Made by a program: the position numbers and the translations under genes | Shown: one piece after another, positions 53,027 to 62,190 of the stretch | Numbering within the stretch: the stretch's first letter is position 1 | Layout: each line of letters opens with the position of its first letter | NCBI GenBank assembly: GCA_028688015.1 | Contig: JAQTZB010000006.1 | Coordinates: forward strand, 176,739-240,738 | Source: Elusimicrobiales bacterium | Lineage (GTDB): Bacteria > Elusimicrobiota > Elusimicrobia > Elusimicrobiales > UBA9959 | Reading direction: 5' to 3' | Length of the DNA stretch: 64,000 bases | Notes under the pieces: generated by a model | The model's database searches: none | Told to the model about the DNA's origin: nothing | Seen by the model: the letters and a program-made list of their open reading frames with translations, nothing else

Positions 53027-54174
53027 GGAAACTCCTGCTGCCCGCGGCGCTGCTGCTGCTGGCAGCCTGTTCCGGCCGCCCGGCCGAGCGCCCGGCGCTG
53101 GCTAAAAAAGGCCTGCCGGCCCCGCAGATAACCCTGCCCAAGTTGCTCAACGCCCCGGTCGGGGAACTGCGGGGCTGGGACGCCCTGGAGGGCAAGGTGG
53201 TGGTGCTGGAGTTCTGGGCCACCTGGTGCGAGCCCTGCGTCGATTATCTTCCCAAGCTCAACCTGCTGGCCGAGCGCTTCCGCGGCAAGCCGGTAGTCTT
53301 CCTGCACGTTACCGACGAGAGCGAAGAGGACGTGCGAGAGTTTTTGAAGCTCAACCGCATAGACGGGTGGATAGCGCCTGAGGCCGCGGCGGAGGTCTTC
53401 AAAGCCTTCCGGGTTTACGGGCGGCCCCACACGGTGCTGATCGGCCGCGACGGCGTCGTGGCCGGCTTCCCGCACGGCGACCTGGCCCCCGATACCGTTA
53501 TGGAGCTGCTGGCCGGGCAATATACCCCTAAGGAGAATCAGGCGCCCGCGCTGTCCACGGGCATGGCGCTGGCGGAGTTTTATATCGCGGTTTCCGGGGC
53601 GCGCTCCGGCACGGCCCAGTACGGCCCGGCCTCGCTGACCGCCTCGGCCATGCCGCTGGAATACGCGCTGGAATGGCTCTACGGCCGGGTGGATAAGTTC
53701 GACGTTAAGCCGTCCGCCGCGGCTGAGCTGGCCGCCTCTTACGATATCCGCTTCCGCCTGCCCGAAAGCCGCGCGGGCCGGAAGAAAGAATTTTTTCTGC
53801 AGGGCCTCGAGTCTTCGCTGGGGCTGAAAGTGGCGCGGACCGAGCGGGAGGGAGAGGTGCTCGTCCTCCGGAAAGCCCCGGGCGGGCCGCTCAACGTCAA
53901 GCCGCGGCGCGACTACGGCGGCGCCGAGCTCAACGGCGCGGCGCTGCAGGTCAACGGCGGGGATTTCGGCGCGGTGGCGGCGCGCCTCAAAGAAGTGCTC
54001 CGCGAGCCGGTGCTGGACGAAACAGGCGAGCGCGGCCCCTACGAATACGAGTTCGAGCTGGACAGCGCGGACCCCAAGCGGATAGACCTGCTGCTGCAGG
54101 AACAGCTGGGCCTGCGGCTGGTCCGCAAGCTCCGGAAGCTGGCCGTCGTGGAGATCTCCAAGCCCGCGAAATGA
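53023..54174 (+). CDS. Thioredoxin-like lipoprotein TlpA fused to a DUF3738 domain
   Basis: A lipoprotein signal (lipobox LAAC, Cys16) leads to a TlpA/ResA thioredoxin domain (about residues 30-165) with the redox motif WCEPC in FWATWCEPCVDYLP. A C-terminal region of about 210 residues resembles DUF3738, including the ending VLDETGERGPYEYEFELD and LLLQEQLGLRLVRK. TlpA-DUF3738 fusions are known in Acidobacteria-like genomes. It would act in the periplasm. It is coupled to the methyltransferase (4-base overlap) and to the NYN gene. Confidence 0.87.
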   Translation: MRKLLLPAALLLLAACSGRPAERPALAKKGLPAPQITLPKLLNAPVGELRGWDALEGKVVVLEFWATWCEPCVDYLPKLNLLAERFRGKPVVFLHVTDESEEDVREFLKLNRIDGWIAPEAAAEVFKAFRVYGRPHTVLIGRDGVVAGFPHGDLAPDTVMELLAGQYTPKENQAPALSTGMALAEFYIAVSGARSGTAQYGPASLTASAMPLEYALEWLYGRVDKFDVKPSAAAELAASYDIRFRLPESRAGRKKEFFLQGLESSLGLKVARTEREGEVLVLRKAPGGPLNVKPRRDYGGAELNGAALQVNGGDFGAVAARLKEVLREPVLDETGERGPYEYEFELDSADPKRIDLLLQEQLGLRLVRKLRKLAVVEISKPAK

Positions 54175-54596
54175 AAAGACTTTCCTCCAAACCTACCGTC
54201 TACCTGATAGACGGGTCCAATTTCTCCATGCGCTTCTGGGAGAAGGCCGGCGGCGCCAAGCCCGACGAGCTGGAGCGGGAATTTCTGGCCTGGCTGGCGG
54301 AGGCCGCCCGTACCGAGGCCCTGCGCGCCTCCTGCTTCCGCGTGGTCTTCGACGGGCCCTGGCGCAAACCCGGCGCCTCGGGGCCGTCCATCACCGTTTA
54401 TTACAGCGAGAACGAACCGGCCGACGAAATGCTCGCCGAGCGGGGCTACTTCATGCAGTCGGAAGGCATCCGCGCCTTCATAGTCACCTCGGACAACGGC
54501 CTGCGCGACCGCGCCCGCGCCGAAGGGGTGAAGACGCTGGACTGCGAGACCTTCCAGCGCCTTGCCGAGGCCGAACTCCGCAAGGAAACCCGGTAA
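54171..54596 (+). CDS. NYN-domain (YacP-like) nuclease-like protein
   Basis: The 141-residue protein has the NYN/PIN-like layout: VYLIDGSNF (Asp14 near the start), VVFDGPW, and TSDNGLRDRARAEG with the second acidic cluster. YacP/Rae1 relatives cleave RNA on ribosomes. Its start overlaps the TlpA stop by 4 bases; a tRNA-Leu follows 32 bases later. Confidence 0.8.
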   Translation: MKRLSSKPTVYLIDGSNFSMRFWEKAGGAKPDELEREFLAWLAEAARTEALRASCFRVVFDGPWRKPGASGPSITVYYSENEPADEMLAERGYFMQSEGIRAFIVTSDNGLRDRARAEGVKTLDCETFQRLAEAELRKETR

Positions 54597-54628
54597 ATTT
54601 GTAGAATAGTAAAGTTGTATCGGCTTAA

Positions 54629-54712
<84 letters not shown>

Positions 54713-54745
54713 AGCAGATTTCGGGGATATTTTCTGGAGGCTAAC

Positions 54746-55372
54746 ATGGGATTCGCTCCTGCTGGTATTAAATTGATCGTCGGCGGCGTGCTGGCCGCGG
54801 CCATAGGCGGCGTGGTGATAGTCTGGTGCCGGGGCACCGGCATCACCATCCTGGGCCTGGGGCTGCTCTTCGCCGCCTTCTCCGCCTACTTCTTCCGCGA
54901 CCCGGACCGCGACAAGGTCTTCGCTCCCGGCGAAATAGCCTGCCCGGCCGACGGTACCGTGATGAGCGTTAAGAACGAAGGCAAGCCCGGCATCGTCGTA
55001 GTGCGCATCTTCCTCTCCGTGCTCAACGTGCACGTGCAGCGCGCCCCGATGGAGGGCAAGGTGGAAAAAACCCTTTATACCAAAGGCAAGTTCGCTATCG
55101 CCTACAAGCCCGAGGCCGCCGATAACGAGCGCAACCTGATCCGCATCGCCGGCGAGTACGGCCGCTTCGTGGAGATAGAGCAGATAACCGGCTCGATAGC
55201 GCGCCGCATCGCCTGCTACGTCAAAGAAGGCCAGGCCGTGCGGCAGGGCGAGCGCGTGGGCATGATCTACTTCGGCTCGCAGGTGGCCGTTTACCTGCCG
55301 GACACCGTGCGCGTGCTGGTGAAGCCCGGCGACAAGGTGGAAGGCGCCGAGACCGTGCTGGCCCTCTGGTAA
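54746..55372 (+). CDS. psd: Phosphatidylserine decarboxylase proenzyme (short form)
   Basis: Decarboxylates phosphatidylserine to phosphatidylethanolamine. The 208-residue protein has two membrane segments near the N-terminus, LSVLNVHVQRAP, and the self-cleavage site Gly177-Ser178 in YFGSQV, where Ser becomes the pyruvoyl group. A GGAGG-containing Shine-Dalgarno is present; a frame extended into the tRNA is not used. It is followed 10 bases later by pssA, its normal partner. Confidence 0.94.
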   Translation: MGFAPAGIKLIVGGVLAAAIGGVVIVWCRGTGITILGLGLLFAAFSAYFFRDPDRDKVFAPGEIACPADGTVMSVKNEGKPGIVVVRIFLSVLNVHVQRAPMEGKVEKTLYTKGKFAIAYKPEAADNERNLIRIAGEYGRFVEIEQITGSIARRIACYVKEGQAVRQGERVGMIYFGSQVAVYLPDTVRVLVKPGDKVEGAETVLALW

Positions 55373-55382
55373 GGTTCAAATC

Positions 55383-56180
55383 ATGGAAGAGATACACGAG
55401 AAAAAGCGCATAGACATGGTCAAGCTGAAGAAGACCGGCGCCATCGTGCTGCCGTCCATCTTCACCATCGCCAACATGGCCTTCGGCTTCTTCGCGATCC
55501 TGCTGGCCTCCGAGGGTCGGTACGTGCAGGCGGCCTGGTTTATAGTGGTGTCCTATTTTATGGACATGCTCGACGGGCGCGTGGCGCGCCTGGTGCACGG
55601 CGAGAGTTCCTTCGGCGTGGAGATCGACTCCCTCTCCGACTGGATCTCGTTCGGCATCGCGCCGGCCTACATGATCTACAAGCTGGCGCTCAAGGACTAC
55701 GGCATGTGGGGCTACCCGGTGGCCTTTCTGTACGTGCTCTGCGGCGCGCTGCGGCTGGCCCGCTACAACGTAAAGTCCCATTTCGGCGGCAGCGACAAGG
55801 ATTACTTCCAGGGCCTCCCCATCCCCGGCGCCGCCGGCGTGATGATCTCGTTCGTGCTGGCCTACAGCATGCTCGAGGGCGAGGGCGGCACGCGCAGCAT
55901 CCCGCAGGTGATGGCCCTGATGCCGTACGTCTACGCGGCCATCCCGTTCATCGTCGTTACGCTGGCGCTGCTGATGGTCTCCAACGCGCCGTACGCCGCC
56001 TTCAAGGGCGACAAGGTGAAGCTCAGCTCCATCAAGGGCATCCTGCTGGTCACCGCCGTGCTGTCGCTGGTGGTGGCCTACCCGCAGGACGCGATGTTCG
56101 TGTTCTTCTCCATCTACGCACTGTCCGGGCTGATAGGCGGCCTCTACAACGCCGTGAGGGGCAAGCCCGCCACGGCCTGA
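55383..56180 (+). CDS. pssA: CDP-diacylglycerol-serine O-phosphatidyltransferase
   Basis: Makes phosphatidylserine from CDP-diacylglycerol and serine. The 265-residue membrane protein has the CDP-alcohol phosphotransferase motif spanning DGRVARLVHGESSFGVEID and SLSDW, and about seven hydrophobic segments. Together with psd it gives the phosphatidylethanolamine branch. Confidence 0.94.
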   Translation: MEEIHEKKRIDMVKLKKTGAIVLPSIFTIANMAFGFFAILLASEGRYVQAAWFIVVSYFMDMLDGRVARLVHGESSFGVEIDSLSDWISFGIAPAYMIYKLALKDYGMWGYPVAFLYVLCGALRLARYNVKSHFGGSDKDYFQGLPIPGAAGVMISFVLAYSMLEGEGGTRSIPQVMALMPYVYAAIPFIVVTLALLMVSNAPYAAFKGDKVKLSSIKGILLVTAVLSLVVAYPQDAMFVFFSIYALSGLIGGLYNAVRGKPATA

Positions 56181-56194
56181 GCGCGGCCCGAAGA

Positions 56195-56224
56195 AAAAAG
56201 CCCGGGAAAGTTCCCGGGCTTTTT
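56195..56224. terminator. Bidirectional terminator between pssA and metG
   Basis: AAAAAGCCCGGGAA and TTCCCGGGCTTTTT form a 14-bp stem with a 2-base AG gap, so the real loop is slightly larger. It has T runs on both strands between convergent genes. Confidence 0.9.
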
Positions 56225-56241
56225 CTTTTTGCGTCCGCGGC

Positions 56242-57747
56242 TCAGTTGGTCTTGGGGTCGCCGGTCTTCTCGTCGATCTTGCGGGGGAAGAGCGGGGGAA
56301 CCTTCTTCGGCTCGGTCCCGTCGGCGGTCCGGCCCACGCCGAGCTGCAGGTGCATCCGGCTCGCGGTGTCGGGCATGAACGGGTCTATCCAGCCGGCTAT
56401 CAGGCGCAGGCACCAGACCATCTCGTCGAGGAAGGGCTTCAGGGCGGCCGGGTCCTTCTTGGCCAGCTCCCAGGGCTTCTTCTCGTTCACCAGGTGGTTG
56501 AGCCGGCTGACGGCCTTCCAGATCTTCTCCAGCGCGTCGCTGAACTGCAGCTCCTCGATAGCGCGGTCTATCTCCGGCGTCCAGGTCTGGAACTCGCCGA
56601 AGATGACAGAGCCTTCCGGCTTTTCGGGCAGCTGGTGGTCCAGGTACTTGGCGGCCATGTTCATCAGCCGCGAGAACAGGTTGCCGAGGTCGTTGGCTAA
56701 GTCTGCATTATATCGGCGCCGGAAGGCCTCCATCGAGAAGTCGCCGTCCTGCCCGAACGAGACCTCGCGGAAGATGAAGTAGCGCAGCGCGTCCACGCCG
56801 TATTCCTGCACGACGTCCTCGGCCTTGATGAAGTTGCCCTTGGACTTGGACATCTTGTCGCCGTTAATGGTCCACCAGCCGTGCGCGTACACCTTGCGCG
56901 GCAGCTCCACGCCCAGGGCCATCAGCATGGCCGGCCAGATCACGCCGTGGAAGCGGAAGATCTCCTTGCCGACCAGGTGCACGTCGGCGGGCCAGAGCGT
57001 CGGGAAGTCCGGCGAGGAACCGCCCGGGTTGTAGCCGGGGCCGGTGGCGTAGTTCAGCAGCGCGTCGAACCAGACGTAGACGGTATGCTTGGGGTTGGAC
57101 TTTACCGGCACGCCCCAGGCCACCTTGGTGCGGGAGATGGAGATGTCCTTCAGCCCGGACTTGACGAAATTGATCAGTTCCTGCGCCCGGTAGCGGGGGG
57201 AGAGGAAGTCGGGGTGCTTCTCGTAATACTCAAGCAGCGCGCCCTCGTACTTGGACAGTTTGAAGAAATAGGTCTCCTCGCTGACCTGCTCCACCGGCTT
57301 GCCGTGCACGGGGCAGTTCTTTTCCTTCAACTCGCCCTCGTCGTAGAAAGCCTCGCAGGAACGGCAGTAAAGCCCTTCGTAGGAGCCCAGGTAGACGTCG
57401 CCGGTTTTCAGCAGCTGTTCGAACACGGCCTGCACGCCGGCCTCGTGCGCGGGGTCGGTGGTGCGGATGAAATAGTCGTACTTCACGTTCAGCATTTTCC
57501 ACAGCGCGCGGAAGTCGGCCGAGATGCCGTCGCACCAGGCCTTGGGCTCTACTCCCCTCTCTTTGGCTATCTTCTCTATGTTGGAGCCGTGCTCGTCGGT
57601 GCCGGTCTGGAAATGCACCGGGACGTCCTTGGCGCGCAGGTGCCGGGCCAGGATGTCTGCGGCCAGCGTGGTGTAGGCGTGGCCTATGTGCGGCTTGTCG
57701 TTGACGTAGTAGAGGGGGGTAGTGATGTAGTATTTTTTATTTTTCAT
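56242..57747 (-). CDS. metG: Methionyl-tRNA synthetase, short form
   Basis: Charges tRNA-Met. The 501-residue protein has PHIGHAYTTLAADILARH as HIGH motif, KMSKSKGN, and a zinc module with C-x2-C (YCRSCEAFY) and CPVHG. The C-terminal tRNA-binding dimerisation domain of E. coli MetG is absent, a common short form. AGGA precedes the ATG at 57747; longer frames run into holB. Confidence 0.95.
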   Translation of the reverse strand: MKNKKYYITTPLYYVNDKPHIGHAYTTLAADILARHLRAKDVPVHFQTGTDEHGSNIEKIAKERGVEPKAWCDGISADFRALWKMLNVKYDYFIRTTDPAHEAGVQAVFEQLLKTGDVYLGSYEGLYCRSCEAFYDEGELKEKNCPVHGKPVEQVSEETYFFKLSKYEGALLEYYEKHPDFLSPRYRAQELINFVKSGLKDISISRTKVAWGVPVKSNPKHTVYVWFDALLNYATGPGYNPGGSSPDFPTLWPADVHLVGKEIFRFHGVIWPAMLMALGVELPRKVYAHGWWTINGDKMSKSKGNFIKAEDVVQEYGVDALRYFIFREVSFGQDGDFSMEAFRRRYNADLANDLGNLFSRLMNMAAKYLDHQLPEKPEGSVIFGEFQTWTPEIDRAIEELQFSDALEKIWKAVSRLNHLVNEKKPWELAKKDPAALKPFLDEMVWCLRLIAGWIDPFMPDTASRMHLQLGVGRTADGTEPKKVPPLFPRKIDEKTGDPKTN

Positions 57748-57752
57748 TTGTC

Positions 57753-58829
57753 CTAGTCCGGTCTTACGAGGTCTTCCAGCTTTACGCCGGCGCGCTCGCT
57801 CTCTAGCAGCGCGGTCTCCAGCAGCAGCATGTAGGAAACGTTGCGGTCGGCCATGCGGCGCAGGTCCAGCGTGCGGCGCAGCAGGGCGGTATAGCGGGCC
57901 TTGGCCTGGCCTTCGGCGCCCCGCCAGGCCAGCCGGGTCTTGGCCAGCACCAGGTCCAACAGGGTCTTTACCTCGTCGCGGGCCTTGTGGCTGTCGCGCG
58001 GCAGGCCGGCGGCGAACTTGAAGGCCCGCGCCGGGTCGCCGGGGCGCAGCGCCGAAACCCGCTTGAGGAAGGCCGCGGCCTCGGCGGCTTTCTCCAGCGA
58101 GCCCACACCCAGCGCCGCCAGCGCGGCGGCCTGCGCGGGGTCGGTGCCCTGCGCCTCCAGGATCGCCTTCAGGGCGGCATTGGGCAGCGGGGCGAAATCT
58201 ATCATGCAGGAGCGCGACAGGATGGTGGAGAGCAGCGCGGTCTTGCGCGAAATGGTCAGGATCACGGCGGTGCCGGGCGGCGGCTCCTCCAGCGTTTTCA
58301 GGATCGCGTTCTGCGCGTTGCCCAGCATGGCCTCCGCGTCGCGCACTATGAAGACTTTCCACGGCGAGAGCATGGACTTCTGCTGCGTCCAGCGCGTCAT
58401 CTCGCGCATGATCTCTATCTTCAGGTTGGAGGTCTCCTCTTCCTTGAGGAAAGCCGCCTGTGTCTCGGTATCTATCACGCGGATATCCGGGTGCGCGCCG
58501 CTGGCGGCCTGCCGGCAGCTCAGGCACACGCCGCAGGAGTCCGACTTGTCGGCGTGGACCTTAAGGGGGGGCAGCTCCGGCTCCGGAGGAGGCGGCGGCG
58601 CGGCCGCGGCGAACAGGTCGTCGGGATCGGGCGGCGGCGGCGCCGGGCGGGCGTCGCGGTGCTCGGTGTGGGAGCAGTTCAGGGCCTTCGCGAATTCCAG
58701 CGAGGCCAGGAATTTGCCCACGCCGGGGGGGCCGTGGAAGATCAGGGCCGGGGGCACGCGGCCGGATTCTATCATAGCGCGCAGGCGCTTGACGGTCTTG
58801 TCCTGGCCGAGGAGGGAGGAAAATGACAT
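57753..58829 (-). CDS. holB: DNA polymerase III delta' subunit with insertion in zinc module
   Basis: Clamp-loader delta' ATPase-like subunit. The 358-residue protein has the P-loop HGPPGVGKF near residue 32-40 and the zinc module: Cys52, then Cys99, Cys102 and Cys105. Between the first and second Cys lies an insertion of about 40 residues (57-96), rich in Pro and Ala. SRSC and the rest of the AAA+ core are present. It starts 2 bases after tmk; the tmk-holB pairing is widespread. Confidence 0.88.
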   Translation of the reverse strand: MSFSSLLGQDKTVKRLRAMIESGRVPPALIFHGPPGVGKFLASLEFAKALNCSHTEHRDARPAPPPPDPDDLFAAAAPPPPPEPELPPLKVHADKSDSCGVCLSCRQAASGAHPDIRVIDTETQAAFLKEEETSNLKIEIMREMTRWTQQKSMLSPWKVFIVRDAEAMLGNAQNAILKTLEEPPPGTAVILTISRKTALLSTILSRSCMIDFAPLPNAALKAILEAQGTDPAQAAALAALGVGSLEKAAEAAAFLKRVSALRPGDPARAFKFAAGLPRDSHKARDEVKTLLDLVLAKTRLAWRGAEGQAKARYTALLRRTLDLRRMADRNVSYMLLLETALLESERAGVKLEDLVRPD

Positions 58830-58831
58830 GA

Positions 58832-59446
58832 TTAACGGAGCAGCTTCGCCACGCTCGCGCGGATGTCGTTCTGGATCTCGCCCACGGAGCGGCCGCCGTC
58901 CACGCGAGTCACTCCCGGCCGGCGGGCCAGCAGCTTGTAGGCGCGGTTCACGCGCCGGCGGAACAGGTCGGACTGCCGCTCCATGCGGTCGCGGCCGGGG
59001 CGCGTCTTTTCCCGCTGCACGAAGGCCTTGTCGGGGATATCCAGCACTATCGTGAGGTGCGGCTTCAGGTTCAGCGTGGCTATGCGGTTGAGCGTTTCCA
59101 CGGTCTTCAGGTCCAGGCCGCGGCCGTAGCCCTGATAGGCCGTAGTGGAAAGAGTGTAGCGGTCCGAGATTATAACTTTGCCGGCTTTCAGCGCCGGGAG
59201 TATCTTCTCTGCCGTATGCTGGGCGCGGGAAGTCTCGTAGAGAAAAAGTTCGGTGAGCGGCGCTATCTCGCTTTTGGGGTCCAGCAGTATTTCCCTGACT
59301 TTTTCGGCGACGCTGGTGCCGCCGGGCTCGCGTGTGACGAGGACTTCACGGCCGCGCTCCTCCAGCCAGGCCTTCAGCAGCCCGGCCTGCGTGGACTTGC
59401 CGGACCGGTCAGGGCCCTCGAGAACGATGAAAATACCCCGTTTCAT
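58832..59446 (-). CDS. tmk: Thymidylate kinase
   Basis: Phosphorylates dTMP to dTDP. The 204-residue protein has the P-loop LEGPDRSGKST, a DR-Y motif (ISDRYTLSTTAYQG), and a lid region rich in Arg. No Shine-Dalgarno precedes the ATG at 59446; TATCAT lies 6 bases upstream, suggesting a leaderless mRNA. Together with ThyX in the window it completes dTTP supply. Confidence 0.95.
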   Translation of the reverse strand: MKRGIFIVLEGPDRSGKSTQAGLLKAWLEERGREVLVTREPGGTSVAEKVREILLDPKSEIAPLTELFLYETSRAQHTAEKILPALKAGKVIISDRYTLSTTAYQGYGRGLDLKTVETLNRIATLNLKPHLTIVLDIPDKAFVQREKTRPGRDRMERQSDLFRRRVNRAYKLLARRPGVTRVDGGRSVGEIQNDIRASVAKLLR

Positions 59447-59573
59447 AACTATATGATAGCAAAGCCCGGGGCCGGGGGGCTAGAACCAGCGGGGGCGGGC
59501 GAGCCTTAAGGCTTGCTGTCGCGGGCCCGGATATATCAGAATCTATACACCGACGGAGGGCCGTGCGGGAACT

Positions 59574-61943
59574 ATGCCGAAATTAACAGGGGCGCTCTCA
59601 GCCCTGACGGAACGCTTGAACAGGCGCCGCGCGCCGACCGCGGCTTTCGCGGCCGCCGTCGCCCTGCTGGCGGCCTGGCTGCAGTACGACCCCCGCCTGG
59701 CAGCCGCCCAGAGCCCCTCGCTGGCCTTCATGGCCGACAAGGGCGAGCCGCTGCTGCACGCCGTCAAGAGCGCCGCCCTGGCCTGGTCCATGCCGGGGCC
59801 GTCCGTACTGTCGGCGCTGCTGGTCTACCACGCCTGGCCCGGCGCTTACGCCGCGGTTTTTATCGGCCTGAAAGCGGCTTCCTTCTTCCTCGTGTTCGCG
59901 CTCGGGGCAGGGGCGGGGGCCCCGCTGGCCGGCCTGGGCGCCCTGCTGGCCGCGCTGTCTTTTGCCGGCGGAAATTTCGAGCAGCTGCTCTACACCTTTT
60001 CGCTGCTGGCCTTCCTGAACCTCGCGGCGGCGCGCGCCGCCGGCGGCGCCCGCGCCAACGCCGCGGCGGGCTTCAGCTTCGGCCTGACGCTGCTGGTGCG
60101 GCCGGCGCTTTTCCCGCTGGCCCCGCTGCTGCTGCTGCCGTGGCTCGCCGGGAAAGTCAACGCGCGGCCGCTGCGGGCGCTGGCTTTCGCGGCCGCCGCC
60201 TGCGCCGCGCTGGCGCCGTGGGCGCTGGTGAATTACCGGCTGGATAAAAAACTCGTGCTGTTCGAGCGCGGCCGGGCGGATTGCAATCTCATCAGCACGG
60301 TCAGGCGCAGCGATTATACCGTCGAGGGGGACTGCCGCGCGCTGGCCGGCCTGGCGCCGGGCCAAAGCGCCCTGCGCTGGGCCGCGGCCAAAGTGCTCCC
60401 GGCGCCCTGGCCCTATGCCGCCGACGCGGCGCGCCGGTTTTTCCGGCTTTTCCTGGCGCACCCGCTGCTCTGGCTCCCGGCCCTTGCAGGGCTGCTGCTG
60501 GGCCGGGCCGGCGCCGCGCGGCTAAGCGGGGCCTGCGCCATGGGTCTCGGGCTCTTCTATTCGGCGTTTTCCTTCGAGCCCAGGTATGCCGAACCTCTCA
60601 CCTACCTGCTCGCGCTCCCGGCCGCGGTTGGACTGGGCGCGCTGCTGCGGCTGAAGGCGCCTGCCCCAAACCCGTACGCCGCGCCGGGCCTTGCCGTTTC
60701 CGGGGCGGGCCTCGGCGCCGGACTGGCGCTGGCGGCGCTGCTGCTGGCGCACTCTCTCAGCGCGAAAAACCCTTACTCCGCCTTGACCTCCGCCCTGGCG
60801 CGGCACCCGGGCGATCTCTGGCTGCTGGAAAAGCGGGCCGACCTGCTGTTATGGAACGATAACACGGCGGAGGGCCTCGCCGCCCAGGCGGCGGCCGCCG
60901 AAGTTTCCGGCAGCGGCAGCTTCCCGCTGGCTCCCGGAGGGGAACAGGGCGGGCGCTCGGGCGAAGTACTGGCCAGGGCCGCCCTGGAGGACCTGGCGGC
61001 CGGGCGGAAATCCGAGGCCGCCGACGGGCTTGGCGCCCTGGCCGGTTTCGTTTCTGAAAATCATGTAAAGGTGCGCGGGCCTGGCGGCGAGCGGGCCGCG
61101 AAGCTTCTGCAGGAACTGCGGGAGGTGGGCAATATCCCTTGGCACTACGTCTCACAGGCGCTGCGGTACTGGCCCCGCGAACGCCGGCCGGAACTGCTGC
61201 GCCGCCTGTCGGCCGCCGCGCCGGGTTTCGCCGTTCCTCCGGGGGCACTGCCGCTCAACGTCCCGCAGGAATTCGAGCTCGACGGGGAAGGCCTGGCGCG
61301 GGACCTGTTCTCCGGCGCCTGCGCGGGCGCGGACGCTTCGGGGGACTTCCCGCTGGAATACTCCTATGGCCGGTACCGCGCCTTTGCCCCGGCCGCCCCG
61401 TGGACGGCGCTCTGGCTGGCCCTCAGCGGCAGGGACATCCGCTTTTCACAGTCGGAGCGCTCCGCCCTGTTAGCAGCCGCTGTTTCCCGCGGCAAAAACG
61501 CTCCGCCCCCCGCTGGCGCGCAGCCGGCGCTGGACCTGCTTGCGGTCTGCCTGAACGGAGGGGCGGCCCCGGCCGGCTGGACCGCCGGCCGCAGGCCCGG
61601 GCTCTTTGAGCTGGCCGCCCGGCTGGCCGGCGAGGCTAAAGATTCCTCCGCGCTGGCGGCCCTGGGCTTGTACCTGGACGCGCACCCGCGCGAGCTGGGC
61701 GCCTACGGCCACCACCTGGCGCTGGCCCTGCAGCAGGCCGGAGAGCACATGGCGGCGATAGCCAGGCTCGATAAATTGCTGGCCGCCAAACCGGGCGACC
61801 CGAAACTTTTGAACGACAGGGGTATGTGCCGCCTGCTCGCCGGGCACCGGGCCGCCGCCGGCGAGGATTTCCGCGCCGCCCTGGCCGCCTCGCCCGGCTT
61901 CTCCGAAGCGCAGCGGAACCTGGCCTACCTGGCCGGGCTGTAG
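59574..61943 (+). CDS. Large polytopic membrane protein with C-terminal TPR-like repeats
   Basis: The 789-residue protein has about ten to twelve hydrophobic segments in residues 20-410 (for example ALLVYHAWPGAYAAVF and ALLLAHSLSA). Its architecture is like membrane glycosyltransferases of the PMT/ArnT kind, but I see no clear DE-type catalytic motif. The C-terminal 350 residues are soluble with TPR-like helices (ARLDKLLAAKPGDPKLLNDRG). It stands alone between divergent tmk and nrdJ. The function is unknown. The codon usage is very GC-rich like the neighbours. Confidence 0.6.
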   Translation: MPKLTGALSALTERLNRRRAPTAAFAAAVALLAAWLQYDPRLAAAQSPSLAFMADKGEPLLHAVKSAALAWSMPGPSVLSALLVYHAWPGAYAAVFIGLKAASFFLVFALGAGAGAPLAGLGALLAALSFAGGNFEQLLYTFSLLAFLNLAAARAAGGARANAAAGFSFGLTLLVRPALFPLAPLLLLPWLAGKVNARPLRALAFAAAACAALAPWALVNYRLDKKLVLFERGRADCNLISTVRRSDYTVEGDCRALAGLAPGQSALRWAAAKVLPAPWPYAADAARRFFRLFLAHPLLWLPALAGLLLGRAGAARLSGACAMGLGLFYSAFSFEPRYAEPLTYLLALPAAVGLGALLRLKAPAPNPYAAPGLAVSGAGLGAGLALAALLLAHSLSAKNPYSALTSALARHPGDLWLLEKRADLLLWNDNTAEGLAAQAAAAEVSGSGSFPLAPGGEQGGRSGEVLARAALEDLAAGRKSEAADGLGALAGFVSENHVKVRGPGGERAAKLLQELREVGNIPWHYVSQALRYWPRERRPELLRRLSAAAPGFAVPPGALPLNVPQEFELDGEGLARDLFSGACAGADASGDFPLEYSYGRYRAFAPAAPWTALWLALSGRDIRFSQSERSALLAAAVSRGKNAPPPAGAQPALDLLAVCLNGGAAPAGWTAGRRPGLFELAARLAGEAKDSSALAALGLYLDAHPRELGAYGHHLALALQQAGEHMAAIARLDKLLAAKPGDPKLLNDRGMCRLLAGHRAAAGEDFRAALAASPGFSEAQRNLAYLAGL

Positions 61944-62083
61944 CCCGCCTTTTCCCCGGAAGAAAACCGCTCTATAACCAGGGGCTCCGGCACGCCCGCC
62001 TGGCGCCAGTCGGCTATATCCAGGCCGGCCCAGAGAGGCGCCAGGGCGTCGGTGGGTGCTGGCTTCTCTTCTCCTGGTTCCAT
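61925..62083 (-). CDS. Small hypothetical protein of 52 residues
   Basis: An ATG at 62083 preceded by GGGAGGAACT, a good Shine-Dalgarno, opens a 52-codon frame. It is acidic, Pro-rich, with LWAGLDIADWRQAG and PLVIERF, and ends at TAG 61925-61927 with a 19-base overlap with the end of the convergent gene. TAATAC-like -10 boxes lie upstream. No family is recognised. It lies downstream of the nrdJ terminator, so it would need its own promoter. Confidence 0.5.
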   Translation of the reverse strand: MEPGEEKPAPTDALAPLWAGLDIADWRQAGVPEPLVIERFSSGEKAGYSPAR

Positions 62084-62145
62084 AGTTCCTCCCTGCTCCT
62101 TAACAGGTATTACGCGCGGCGCGGCAGAGTATTACAGCCAAAAGA

Positions 62146-62171
62146 AAAGGCCCCGGGTTGCCGGGGCCTTT
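62146..62171 (-). terminator. Terminator of nrdJ
   Basis: AAAGGCCCCGG and CCGGGGCCTTT form an 11-bp stem with loop GTTG; on the minus strand it is followed by a T-rich tail (TTTTCTTTT). It lies just after the nrdJ stop. Confidence 0.9.
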
Positions 62172-62190
62172 CTGTCCGTTTCCTGTTTCT

